64,000 nucleotides of DNA from assembly GCF_910592395.1 (NCBI RefSeq), contig NC_088318.1:15562349-15626348 (forward strand), written 5' to 3'. Both the position numbers and the translations under genes were made by a program. Each line of letters starts with the position of its first letter. Position 1 is the stretch's first letter. The DNA is from Lineus longissimus (lineage: Eukaryota; Nemertea; Pilidiophora; Heteronemertea; Lineidae). Shown piece after piece: positions 23,440 through 34,823 of the stretch. Below the pieces are notes generated by a model. It saw nothing but the letters and a program-made list of their open reading frames with translations. It searched no databases and was not told where the DNA came from.

Positions 23440-24544
23440 TCAATAAATGGGATATTTATTTACAAATTTGCAAAAAAGCTGTCATATACAACATGTAGCA
23501 CACAGTCACACACTGTCCGCCATCAGTAATTTGCACCTCCACTTGAGGGAAAATACACCAGATATCTTGCCGTTTTCTCAGTTTACTAGCTCCATAATTT
23601 TACTGGAAATTTAAAACCAGAGCCTTGCAAAACCAGGGATTTTACAACAGCTGTAGCTCTGGTTTCCTAACCTTGAAGCACAGATATACATTGATAGAGG
23701 CCATATAGTATTATGAATAAGGAGAGGCGATAACTGAGTTACATTATCAAGTGTAGTCCATAGCATTTCCATGTAGCTGACGAAAGCTTTTTTCAGAACT
23801 GTCAACTCAAGGCACATTTAACATTAAAGAGAGAAACCCACCATAAACAGTTCCGGCAGCCACAACTACCAGACTGAATATTATAGATCTATACCAGAAC
23901 AGATGCGTACACGACCATGCTACTTTCAAGCCCCAGCCTTTTTGGAAACCAAAAATCAAGCTGACGATTTCTTGCCAGAAAGAACACGTCCTTCTATTAA
24001 AGCATATCAGGCTGCAACTCCCACTGTCTACTTAATGTTTCAAAACATTTCTGGAGAAAAAATACACCCTTATCAATGATGGAAAAAAGTACCATGTGGA
24101 AGTGACAGTAATATGGGCAATTAACTTAACAAGTCATTCTAACACGTTTTGCTTTACAAAGCGTTTCAAAGAATGTTTACAATGATGATCCTATGTCACG
24201 AAAGAGTTCTCAGATTATTTAGCACCAGTCATCATTACATGGCATTTCAAACCACTTTTCGCATTGAAAAATTCAATCATGGACTGCAAATTACAGCACG
24301 GTTTATTGTATATTTGATGTGTTTGACAAAGTAGTAACAAATGGAAAGTCAGAAAGTCGCATCAAACCTCCTGCCTATCATTTCAAAAATTGATGGTGCT
24401 AATAAGGCATCATCTCAAATTGCAATCTTAGCCTTGTAAAGTAGCGAACAAACTGAATAAACGTTTCCCACAACATCAAGAGCTGTCTCAAACATGCGCC
24501 TGATTTTTCACACGGGGCAGTGAAGTCCAGTCATCATACGTTTT
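23440..24544 (-). other. 3' UTR of the F-box/E2-like gene
   Basis: On the minus strand an AATAAA (tttatt at 23455-23460 on plus) lies about 1.1 kb after the stop codon at 24545. Between 22890 and 23440, where the two convergent transcripts meet, no gene was recognised. Confidence 0.5.
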
Positions 24545-27007
24545 CTATATACCACCCATTGAAATGTATGTCGGCATTAGATAATCGTGCATTGCATATT
24601 TCCAAGTCCATAGCCGAGACATACGATCAAATTCTTTTCGGTTCGTCACATATAATCGTCCGATGTTTGGCTCCATACAAACATGGCAGTAGGGGTCAGT
24701 CAGTAGTGATTGAACACTTATGAGGATTTTAGAAATTGTCAGAGCTAAACTCCAGTTATGATGAATTGAGTCCAAGCCAACATCTCCATGTCGACTAATG
24801 TTCGGGTGGAATATTTTTGTGATGAAACGAACAAGTGGTGGCCGCATGGGATAACTGAAAAGAGAGAAACACTGATATATTTCTTTCAAATAATATTTTC
24901 TTCGAGGGAAAATACAGACCAGAGCTGCCGGGACCACCAACCACCCCAACAACTTACCTATGTGGTATTTGTAAGTACAAGTAGAACATGCCCCCTTCGT
25001 ACGGACTGCCTTGTGGCCCTGTGATGCTAGCCTGCCAGTGACAGCAGTGGCGATCTAGTGGTGTTGCTTGGATTCCCTCAGGGGGATCAGACTTCAGTGC
25101 TTTAAGTTCGCTTCGTAATCTCCGGTGGCGCCACGAATTATCTTCAATTGGTGCAGGCATTTGCAGCATCATGTTCTCAAGACATGACCTGCATGGTGCA
25201 CTCTCTAACCTGATAGAAAAGGTAAAGAGAAATATAGAGAATTTAAACTTTTTAAGGTTAAGCATTCACTGGGTTGGGAAAAGAGCATTTTCATGCCAAT
25301 TCACCAAATGTTTCATTCAAGTACACAACTTGTCCATAAACTTTCCAGAAAGGATGCACAAATTAAGGTAAAGATACTTGCTCGAAATCACAATTGATGT
25401 GTCAATGTCAGTTAACGAACCCACAATTATGAGTCTATCACTTCAACCACCTGACCACACTATGACTCTGGGGCCAAGTGATTTCACTTCATGTTTGGAA
25501 TCAAACGCTTAATGTTTTTGGCATGTACTCGTCTACTTACAATTTTTCATAAATAAGCCTCCAACTGTTCACTTTGTAATGTGGATAGAAGAGTGGCCAT
25601 CGCAAGTTAATGTACTGCTCCCATTCCTCTTCTGTCGTCTCAGCATCACAGATCTGCCGCCATCTTGGACAGACATTCCTTGCCGTCCACAGGGAGATGT
25701 CATCCAGATGTTTGAAAACAACCATCAAAACTGAAATCACAAAGTGATCAGGAAAATTCATGTTGTGATCAGGAAACCTCAACTTTAGTGCCAGGGCAAG
25801 AAAGGACGGAAGAAATCAAATGTGTTAAAAAAACATGGTGTCAATTTGACATTCAAAGGTGAATTTAACTCATCATCAGGAAAATCTATGACTTACCTTC
25901 AGGTGGCAATGAATCCACCAAGCCTTCTGCAATCTTTTCCTTCTCATATTCTCTGGCTGTGGTCAGTGCTGCCAGCCTCTCCGCCAGCTTGTCAGTCTTA
26001 GGTATCGATGGCAGGATGGCTTTAGCCTGGTTAGTTTTCTTCATGTAAAAATCTGCAGCTCCTTCAGGCTCCTCATTGCCAGAATCACCGGAGTCTGATT
26101 TCTGCAATGAAATACATCTTCCTCATACAGATCAGAACTTTTTGATAAAACCTTTAATCGAAGTATTTGCTTAATCACTGAACTGATCACTGAACACCTC
26201 TGGGAGGTAACTGACCACTCATAAGTTGCAATTGGTTTGTCGTCACATTTTTCAGGCCAGAAAAAATCTATTTGGCCCTTGCCAGGGGGCTATCGGGGTA
26301 TAACAATTGATAAAATGTGCTGCGATACAACACAAGGGCTATTCTCCGAAGAGGATAACATAAAATTGTAACTCCACCATACACTTGGCAATGACAGGAA
26401 AACTAACAGGAATAAAATACATCTCCGTTACCCACAGTACTTAGAACATGTCACAGAGCTCCAACCTTCTTCTTAGTGTTCACTAGACAGTCACTTCTGA
26501 GATCGAATCAAATAACAATTTAACATGTAAGACTTGCAGATGCCTTTCTTACCTCAAGGAAAGGTGGCGTTATATCTGCATTGTTGATATCTTCAGGGAA
26601 AAGGAAGGCATGACAAGTCCCACAGACTGGTTGTCCAAAGTTTAGACCATAAAAACCTTGGCAAACGAAGCACTCCTTGTACTGAAAGTTTAAAAGATTC
26701 AATAAGAAACTCATCTATCGGCAGTATTGCCTGAGGAATAACACCTGAATGGTGTCCGAAAATAGAATGTTTACGTCGTCCGGGAAACGATTTAACAATT
26801 TTCAATTCCTAGTTTTGGTCCGTAAACCCTCTCTCTTTGGTCCGTAAACCCAAAGTGAGGCTACGGGCGAAGTTTAGACTCTTTAATAGTAATAAAAGAT
26901 TTCTGAAAATTCTTTCTGACAAGAAAACCTGCCTCCAATTCAGAAAACAAAGGAGTATTTTCAATGAATTCTTCCCCCTCAGTTTGCAAAATTTCTTCCG
27001 TAGCCAT
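24545..27007 (-). CDS. Zinc-ribbon-like, F-box and cysteine-less E2-like (UBC) fusion protein
   Basis: Exons on the minus strand: exon 1 from the ATG at 27007 (donor not resolved), then 26681-26553, 26101-25897, 25730-25541, 25209-24958 and 24854-24545. Exons 2-6 code 361 residues in one frame with canonical splice sites. Exon 2 holds a CxxC-x13-CxxC motif (ECFVCQ, then CGTC). Exon 3 is charged and helical, and its end plus exon 4 form an F-box (LPPEG/V, VFKHLDDISLW, then PRWRQIC). Exons 5 and 6 form a UBC fold (WQASITGPQGSPYEGG, YPMRPP, IFHPNISRHG). Where active E2s read CLD, this protein has GLD; the Gly codon is 24776-24778, so thioester chemistry is not expected. An SCF adaptor carrying an E2-variant module is an inference. 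Exon 1 may end at a GC donor (GAG, then GCAGGT) near 26944 or at a weak GT site nearby. Confidence 0.82.
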
Positions 27008-28629
27008 TTTGGAAGCCACAGCGCCCTCCACACAACTCTCCAACGTTTTTGCGCAAGTGAGGTAGAAATATCTATCTGTTGATATGACAACGGCGTTGAC
27101 AAGATGGCGGACTCACTTGGTGAATGAAACTTTTTTGATGAATATTAGCCAACGAAACATCCTTTTGTGCTATCTCATGCTATCGCTAGCACTCAATGCT
27201 ATCGCATTTTGCCGACCTATTTCCTATCTACAACAAATGCCGGACTAGGCCTAATTTTAACATGAACAGCTAAATGAAAAATTCCCTTTTCTGATGTAAA
27301 CCCTTTGTTGGACTATAATGTAAACAAATCTGTTTTCGGACATTTGTAATTGTAACAAGGTTGATTATTGCACCGTAGTACATGAATTAAGATAGAATTC
27401 ACTAACTACCATTGACTAGGACAACATGATGATTGTCGGTGTGTGCAGTCATACTGTCGGTGTTACTGACATAGTGACAGTGAATGTCGACACTGACAGT
27501 GTCACTGTCAGTGACACCAGTCCCTTCTCCTATATAGTATAGGCCTAGTGATACTAGTCTAGTATAGTGAGTGACACTGCCTGGTGACAGTGACAGTCTC
27601 AGTGTGAGTGTCAGCCAGTTGTCAGTTAGTTGCATACTTGAATGCGTACAATTTCACTGTCACTGCATTCCTATTCATGACTGATACTGCAGTTCTTCTC
27701 TATCTATTATAACTTATAAAGTTGGAGATGGGTAAGATAGACTTGTACTTAGCTTGTACTGTCTCATAAGTACAATACATTTACAATACATGTACTTGTG
27801 GCCCAAATTTCTTATTCACTTGGAGCACCTTCGTATTTGGAAGCTATTTTCTTTTTCATTCAACAATTTTTTAAAATTTCTAATAAATGTTTGATGCAAG
27901 TCACAATCAATGAATCATCATGTCACTTTTTTCCAAATTTGACCAGCGGGGAATACCTAAACAAGGCTAAAGTTCAAATATTATACTACCAGTAGTACCA
28001 CATTTTATTTGAGTTCCTTTGGTTAATGTTTCTTCACAAAGAGCCTATTCTATTCTGTCGCAAGGATTCTTCCCTTTTTCGATTCTTCTTGTAAAAGTTA
28101 TATCACCTCTCTTCATTTTGGGTCCTACCTTCTCGCCCAGTTCTTTATTTACAAACCAAGCATGTTCAGTAGCCTGCACCTCAAATGGCAGTGTGCTACC
28201 CTAAGAAAACAATATGTGAATGTATTTCCAAAATATAGTTAGTGGAACCTATTTCAAATTTGGAAATATCACGAGTTAGGGTATTAGCACTATTACTACT
28301 GTACATTTCACATGTAACAACTTATCTAAAGTCAGATGGATGAGTTCCCTTCTTTTCTAGTTTATTGTATTAAACTAAAATGATGTTCTCATCCACTTAA
28401 AATCATTGGCTGATATAAAGAATTGACAAAGGTTATTCTTTCTTTCTCATCTTGTGAAAAAATATTGAAGTTAAAGGATTCACTACTGCTATACTCTTCC
28501 TTCATGTCACCCAATGCACTACTATTCATCTTTCAGTTTGTATACAAACCCCATATTCCTTTTATTTACAGATTACTGTGTTTCATAGCCAGTCCATCAA
28601 GAGGCACCTGGTTGAGCCTACCCCTCACC
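27008..28629. promoter_or_regulatory. Divergent region between F-box/E2-like gene and coiled-coil gene
   Basis: Both flanking genes point away from this 1.6-kb stretch, so it should carry both promoters. At 27475-27625 there are many gtgacagtg/gtcactg words in both orientations. An acceptor-like tract (ttatttacag) near 28571 suggests a spliced 5' UTR for the plus-strand gene. No coding sequence was recognised. Confidence 0.45.
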
Positions 28630-31600
28630 ATGTCAGCTGGTGGCTGGGGCAGAAGGGCAGCTGCTCGAATAGACAAGACACAAACAGCGGACGAAGAGTT
28701 GCTAAAGTCTCTTGGGGAACAGATAGATATAGACTATACACAATGGCAGAGGACGTCACAACCCGAAGTCATAGTACAACCAAGACCACCAAGACTGAAG
28801 TTGACAAGACCAAAAGCAGGTACATGGATTTGAGAAAAATAGGTCTCTTCATTTAGGAGACATGATATAGCTCTCCCACACCTGTGTTATAATTCATATG
28901 TTCCCTGCCCTGAACACTGCATCTTCAATAAAGTTTCAATCATGTGAAAGACAGTGGTCTATCTCAATTCCATTTTAAGTAAAAAAATTCAGATTCCCAT
29001 CTATCTATGATTGTCCAGTTGCATGAGAAATTCTATTTATATGGTTTGAAAACATTTTCAATCAAAGCATACATAAGAAAACGTTTGATTTAGAGAAATT
29101 AGATTATGCCATTCAAAAAGCATTTACTTGAATGATGCACACATAACACACCTTTTTCTGGACCCATGCCTCGGACAATGTGTCACAAAATATGCAGTAT
29201 GGAATCTGATCTGTGAATGAAGCCATGCCTGTGTAGTTATGCCTCTCCTAACAGTCGAGTTCAGTTACGGAATTATTCTACCTTAAAACATGACCAAACT
29301 TTGTTTCAGGACCTCCAACATTAGCACCATCCCCTGTTGAGAGTGGTGAGTTTTCAGGCACCCCCATCCTTGGCCTGAGCATCAGTTAATCTCCACCAAT
29401 CATCCTATATATGTTCCTTTGTTTGTCCAATGATGAACCTCATTGTTAATTTTTTGGCTTTGAGTGTTTTATAATTGCACTATGTTGTTAAATCAAAGAT
29501 GGAGTAGTGAGAAGCACTGATGGGTTAGCACTTGAGGTCAGGATCAAAATGTTCTTGTGCATTTTCCAATGCTTCCAGGATTTCAACCTGAAAGTCAACA
29601 TTCAAACTCTGTAAACCACATTTGACCCAGCAGTAACATCCACTACTCTTCCCAAGTTTATAATGAGCAGACTGCCAACTCTATTTCACATTGATTTCAG
29701 AACCAGTGCACACCCAATTTTCCTAACGCTATTGAATTCATTTTATTTTTGATAGCCATTCTATTTTAGCTTTGTCTCGCTCATCCTTAGCCTCCCAAGG
29801 GACCCCCCCCTTGCAATTACTGAGTTATGGGCATGCAGCCCATCAGTATATTTTAGGTAATCCATTACAAGTCCTCTGATCTGCCTCAGACACCAAGCAT
29901 GAAATGAAAATACTGCTGACATGTACAGATTGTGGTAGAAAAAATATGGAGGTGTAAATCCGGTGGAAAGTTTGGACATTGAAAATAAGCTGATTAATAT
30001 AACTTCAAGCATGCTTTATCATTCATAGCAGACAATACAAAGGTAAATGGTGTGTGTATCCCATAACATTGACCTTACTCCCCTACTCCACAGGCTGCAA
30101 CACTCCTCAAATTACAGCTGAAGTTTAATTTGTTTGCAGACTTTTCCAGCAGTGCAGTCAAATTGGATGGCGATGCGACGCAATCGTTCTCCCACATTTG
30201 TCGGCACATCTACACTCGGAATAAGTTTGAGGCACCTGATAAAGATGTAGGCAAAGCTGACCGCATGCGGATGCTCAGGGTATGTATTGAAACATTTCTT
30301 TTCTCACAATTAGCAAACACACAAAATATCTGCATAATTATAGGAAATAACTGATATGTGATTAGCATGTTAAAGCTGAGATCATATTTCACCCTGGGCT
30401 TTTGAAATAGATATAGCTCGCCTTATGACTTGGGCCCTTGTAACCTTTTCTCAATGATTGCATTCAATTTCAGATGAAAATACAAGCCAAGAGAAATGCG
30501 TTAGCGGACTTCAAGAAAAGAGAAATAGAACTAGTACGACTGAATCGATCAATCAAGAATGATATCGAAACAGACGAATCTCTCGTTCATGACAAAGTAA
30601 AGCATTTACTCAGGAAATATGAGAAATTTAGGGTAAGTCAAGCAGGAAGTCCAGATAGCTTGGAAATATTCATATTTAGACAATGTGCATATTGCAGTTT
30701 CCAGGATGGGCTTTTCCATTAAAACACAAAATAGCTCTTTTGGCTAAGGACATAGATGAAGTCGACATCTGCATAAAAAAGCACTAAAAATGTTTTCCAT
30801 ACCAGCTTGGAAGTTGAGTGTGTCATTAGCTGATCCTTCCTGTACTATAAAACTACTGGTAACTTGGTAAGGATTTGCATTGTACCATACTTAGACCATG
30901 ATGTCAAAGTGGGACATTGTGGTCGTTAGGGTGTCGAAATTCAATGAGATGTGTTCCTTTCTTCAGGGTGGTGTCTCCACGTTGAATGTGAAATTCAACC
31001 AGGACTTGGATGAAGTCATAGCGGATTTCAAAGCAACTTCAGAACGAGTCACTGGAGAACTTGAAGGTATGGACAATAAACGTACTCAAGTTGTAAAGTT
31101 TGCACACATCTGGGCCTCGTCTCGTCCCCAAATGCTTCCCCTCAGTCAAAGTTTACAACCTTCAATACATGTAGATTAAATTGTAGCGATTCGTTTCAGT
31201 TTATCTTGATTATTAGGTATGGTAATGTGATATTGATTGACTCGCGTATATGAGTGGAATTCCAAGAAATGGTGTCTCACTCAGTTATTACATGTATTAT
31301 TCAACAGGTCTTCAAGCCAGCGTACAATCTTTGGATGATCAACTAAAGGTGCAACAGGAACAATTGAAAATACTGTTGAACTATAAGGTAAGCACCTCTA
31401 TATAGGTTTAATCTATTGAAGAGAAATTCAAATCAGCCGTTGATGCCAAGTCATTCAATCAAGGATGTCTCCTTAAGTATTGCTTGTTTGATGATGTAAC
31501 CAACCGACCCATAGCAACTATGTAGGAATGATCTTAAAATTGAATTGAAGCAACTAATTCAGTACCTGAATTAGTGTCCTAAATAGAGAGTGTGTCCTTA

Positions 31601-32596
31601 TTAGAGAGGTGTCTACAAAGCGAGGTTCCACTGCATTTTGAAAATGTTCCTTTCGTTTCTCAAGGACAAGGAGTATCCAGTAAAGGCAATTCAGATTAAT
31701 GAGCTGCAGAAAAAGATACAGCAACTGAAGGTGGAAAATGAAGATGAGGAGGATGAACTGGAGCATATCATCGGGACAGAACTCGGCAAGATTCATAAGG
31801 AACGGAAGAAAGTACGCGAGGACATCACGTCCAAGGTGACGGAGGTTTCCATAGGCAAGATGCACCAGTCGCTGAAGGATATGGCGCTACAGAATATGGT
31901 CATGGAAAAGGTAACGTTTGTTGGATTACGATTTGCAATAGATGTAAAAAAGAGCAATTTAGCAGAGAGTTCATTTGTAGTGCCACAAACTTCAGCAGTC
32001 CCTTCAGTCTTGAGAGGGCAGCGTGGTACAGTCAAAGCTAAATGTTATTGTTACACTCCTGAGTATCTCCATGACATCATTTTTGAACTCTTTTTGCAGG
32101 AGATTGAATTCCACACAAACCAGATAAAAGAACTGAAGGCCATCAACCGACACCTTGAGAAAACTGTTGAAGCAGCTAGGAATGATCCTAAAACGAATGT
32201 CAGGGTGCAGTTATTCCCTGAATTATTTCCTAATAGACCTAAGTAAGTGTTGTTCATCACGACTTCAGTTAAACCCTTTCAGTTGATGATCTTTCTGCTT
32301 GAGACCATTGGCATCACTGCAGTGCAGCTTTTCAGAGCTAGAAACATATGTTTTGAAGGCCTCCCTTCGTTCATACTGAATATGCCATTGTGTAAACTCA
32401 TGCATAAGTACTATAAATTATAGTATAAATGCCAGTATTTCATCAATGTAAAAGGTATACCAGTGAATATTTTTTTGATGCAAATGACACAAGTAGAGAC
32501 TGTTTATATGCAAGGATTCTTTCAATTCATTTCAGGTGCACTCCAGACATGGAACTAGTTTTAGACATCCCTATGCAAGAATGGCTGCCTATTTGA
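28630..32596 (+). CDS. Coiled-coil protein, tentatively C20orf96-like
   Basis: Nine exons join in frame to 384 residues: 28630-28819, 29310-29345, 30140-30279, 30474-30632, 30967-31066, 31308-31387, 31665-31910, 32100-32242 and 32536-32596. All use GT-AG sites. After a short basic, proline-rich N-terminus (MSAGGWGRRAAARID), most of the protein from about residue 125 to 345 is heptad-like coiled coil rich in K, E, Q and L. The C-terminus is more conserved in appearance: QLFPELFPNRPKCTPDMELV, then DIPMQEWLPI at the stop. The length, coiled-coil plan and terminal tryptophan motif recall the C20orf96/DUF4618 family from memory, so I give no symbol. A cytoskeletal or ciliary role would be a guess. 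The poly(A) signal AATAAA is at 33233-33238. Confidence 0.8.
31571..31633. repeat. Copy of the dispersed agagaggtgtcc repeat before a coiled-coil gene exon
   Basis: The sequence includes gtgtccttattagagaggtg and ends gaggttccactg, matching the family also seen at 39049-39157. It lies about 30 bases before the exon 7 acceptor of the coiled-coil gene. Confidence 0.6.
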
Positions 32597-33260
32597 TCTC
32601 GGAGATGGTGTGATCTGTTCCTATTTTGTGATTAGATGTAGGTTGTGGCAATGACAATAATGCTGCTGCATTTGTTTTATAAATATTCATGTTCACAAGG
32701 TAGGAATAGCAGTCTGGAGATATCTTGGAAAACTTTAACAAAAGACCTTATGCAGTTATCTCTGATAGACTTCCCTAGGGTCTGAATAGTTGTACTTGGC
32801 TCTTGGGGGTGGCCTACTTCTGGCCATGAAGGGGTTAGCACAATCAACCTTGATTGACAAACCATATTTTTTCATTGGCTGCAGTGGTGAAGTACACGTC
32901 ATATCATTTTAAGTGACTGTGATAAATCAAAAATGCCATATTTTGGTCACTCCATGTTCTTGAGTGGGTGTAGAAGGAATGTCATGTATTGTTGTAATGT
33001 GTATATTTTGTAAATAGAAGTAAAGTCTGTCTACTCAATTTGAAAGCTAGCCAGGCTACATCACCATATGGAGTACCCGAGATACTTCAGTGTGACTTAC
33101 GTATGTAAAAAAGTGTCCTTCTGGTTCGTCATATTCAAATGCTAACTGATTGGCTGTTTTATTAAGCAGACTGGGATATTGTTCAAAATATTGCAGTTTA
33201 GCAGATCTTAGGAACGCTAATGCGAGTCACTGAATAAAGATGAATGCTTTTCAGAACAAG
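32597..33260 (+). other. 3' UTR of the coiled-coil gene
   Basis: The stretch from the stop codon to the AATAAA at 33233-33238 has no other credible ORF. Confidence 0.6.
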
Positions 33261-33469
33261 ATTCGTTACCTTTTTCTGTTTACATTATCATCTACTGGGC
33301 TGTGGTCCATTCTGCAGAAGCAGGTTGTGAAAATCAAAAAGCATCTACGTGTATTGTACCAGTTCCCCATAAATCCTTTCATGTCGATCTCGATGGCACT
33401 AATTATGTACATGTAGGTGGTAAGCATTGATCTCCCTAAACCATGAGTTGGACCATTAGTTGACGACAC

Positions 33470-33930
33470 TTGGGACTAGGGACCTCACTGGGACAACCCC
33501 TCAGTCTAAGCTGATGGAACTGTCAATTAGCCAGAGCTTGCGACCAACCATATGGTCAGTATACATGTAGGCTTACAATCTCCCTACTGCAGCTGATCTA
33601 CAACCCTGATTGCAATATAGTGTTCTTGAAGGGTTGTGGCTTTATGGCTACCCTTCCCAATCTGGTGGAGAGCCGATTGTGACCCACTAACTGCTCTCGT
33701 CTCCCAAGCTGGCTGGGATGTGGCCTCTCCCATCAACCTGTACTGATCACAACACCATGGGTGATCTCTTTAATCTTCTTGATATATGGTCTCTCAGGGC
33801 TGAAGTGACCGCTCTCCCTAGCCGGTTGAGATGCGGTCTCCTACCATTCTAATTTTGCACTGTGAGAGCTCCCCCTAGCTGGATGAGATCCAGTCCCTCC
33901 ACCCCAAAACGATCATGGCATCAGGGTTGA
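33470..33930. repeat. Degenerate local repeat between convergent genes
   Basis: Variants of a word such as ctagcyggntgagatgyggtctc recur about every 90-110 bases (near 33706, 33818 and 33873), mixed with ggtctctc words. This looks like a decayed tandem array. It sits between the poly(A) sites of the coiled-coil gene and RNF31. Confidence 0.5.
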
Positions 33931-33954
33931 AGGATTAAATAAAAAAGGGGAAAA

Positions 33955-34823
33955 AATTGTTTACAACAAAGCAGTTATTTATTCACAAGATCAACCTAAC
34001 ACCACAGAGAGAATACATAGCACCAATGTTCTTATTCATACACGTACAGCATGCAAATAAACACAATGAAGGATTTTTATTTCTGTTGGCTGACAGAAAT
34101 ATATGTTTCCTGCATACAACCTTAAGCATCTTGGTTGTAGGGTGATGATGTGCGTTGTCCAATGTAAACCAGCATCTATATGCTAATAGTTATACATGTA
34201 TATTGATTAATGCATTTGTGACGAGTGCACTGGTAGGATGTATGGGGTAGTTACTAAATACATGTATTCTCAATTGATTTGATTTGTTCTTCGTATCTTG
34301 ACCCATCTGAGTGGCATAAAGCTACAGACAACTTCATAATCCAAAAGTTCTATTATGACAAGCAAAGTTCAAATACACTGGACTATATCAAACCAACCTG
34401 TTATCGACATTCATACAATGTATGATACAAGAAAATGAACATCCAGCATGACAGCTGAATACAATTTATCATACAGACTTCAAGTTTTGTCACATTTCTC
34501 AGACTGTTCAACACCGACATCATAATGAAAATTAGGATTACATGTGAGTGCAGACTCTAGAGTCAGTATAAGGAGGCAGAGTATAAATGATAATATCAGA
34601 GTTCAGATTATCTTTACAAAACAACACTAAAATGTAATAACTACGGTAAGCCTACTTTTTGCTGCATTCGCCACATGAAGTCCCAAAACATTTGATATGA
34701 AAGAACAAGCTCCACGCAGAATATCCTGTGATGTAATGGACAAGAACTCTGGTACGGAATCATAGTATCCTGTAGCCTAGAGTGTACACCGTAGTCTAGA
34801 GTGCTATGCCATAATCTAGAGTG
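33955..34823 (-). other. RNF31 3' UTR
   Basis: A minus-strand AATAAA (tttatt at 33978-33983 on plus) lies about 840 bases after the RNF31 stop codon. Near 34775-34830 the short word gtctagagtg(c/t) recurs three times just after the stop codon. Confidence 0.55.

Noticed and set aside
24545-24854. Active ubiquitin-conjugating enzyme
   Set aside because: The HPN motif is present, but the catalytic Cys position is Gly and no nearby Cys occupies the active-site loop.
26593-26805. Alternative reading of exon 2 of the F-box/E2-like gene
   Set aside because: The other frame meets a stop and loses the CxxC-CxxC pattern, whereas the chosen frame joins exon 3 cleanly.
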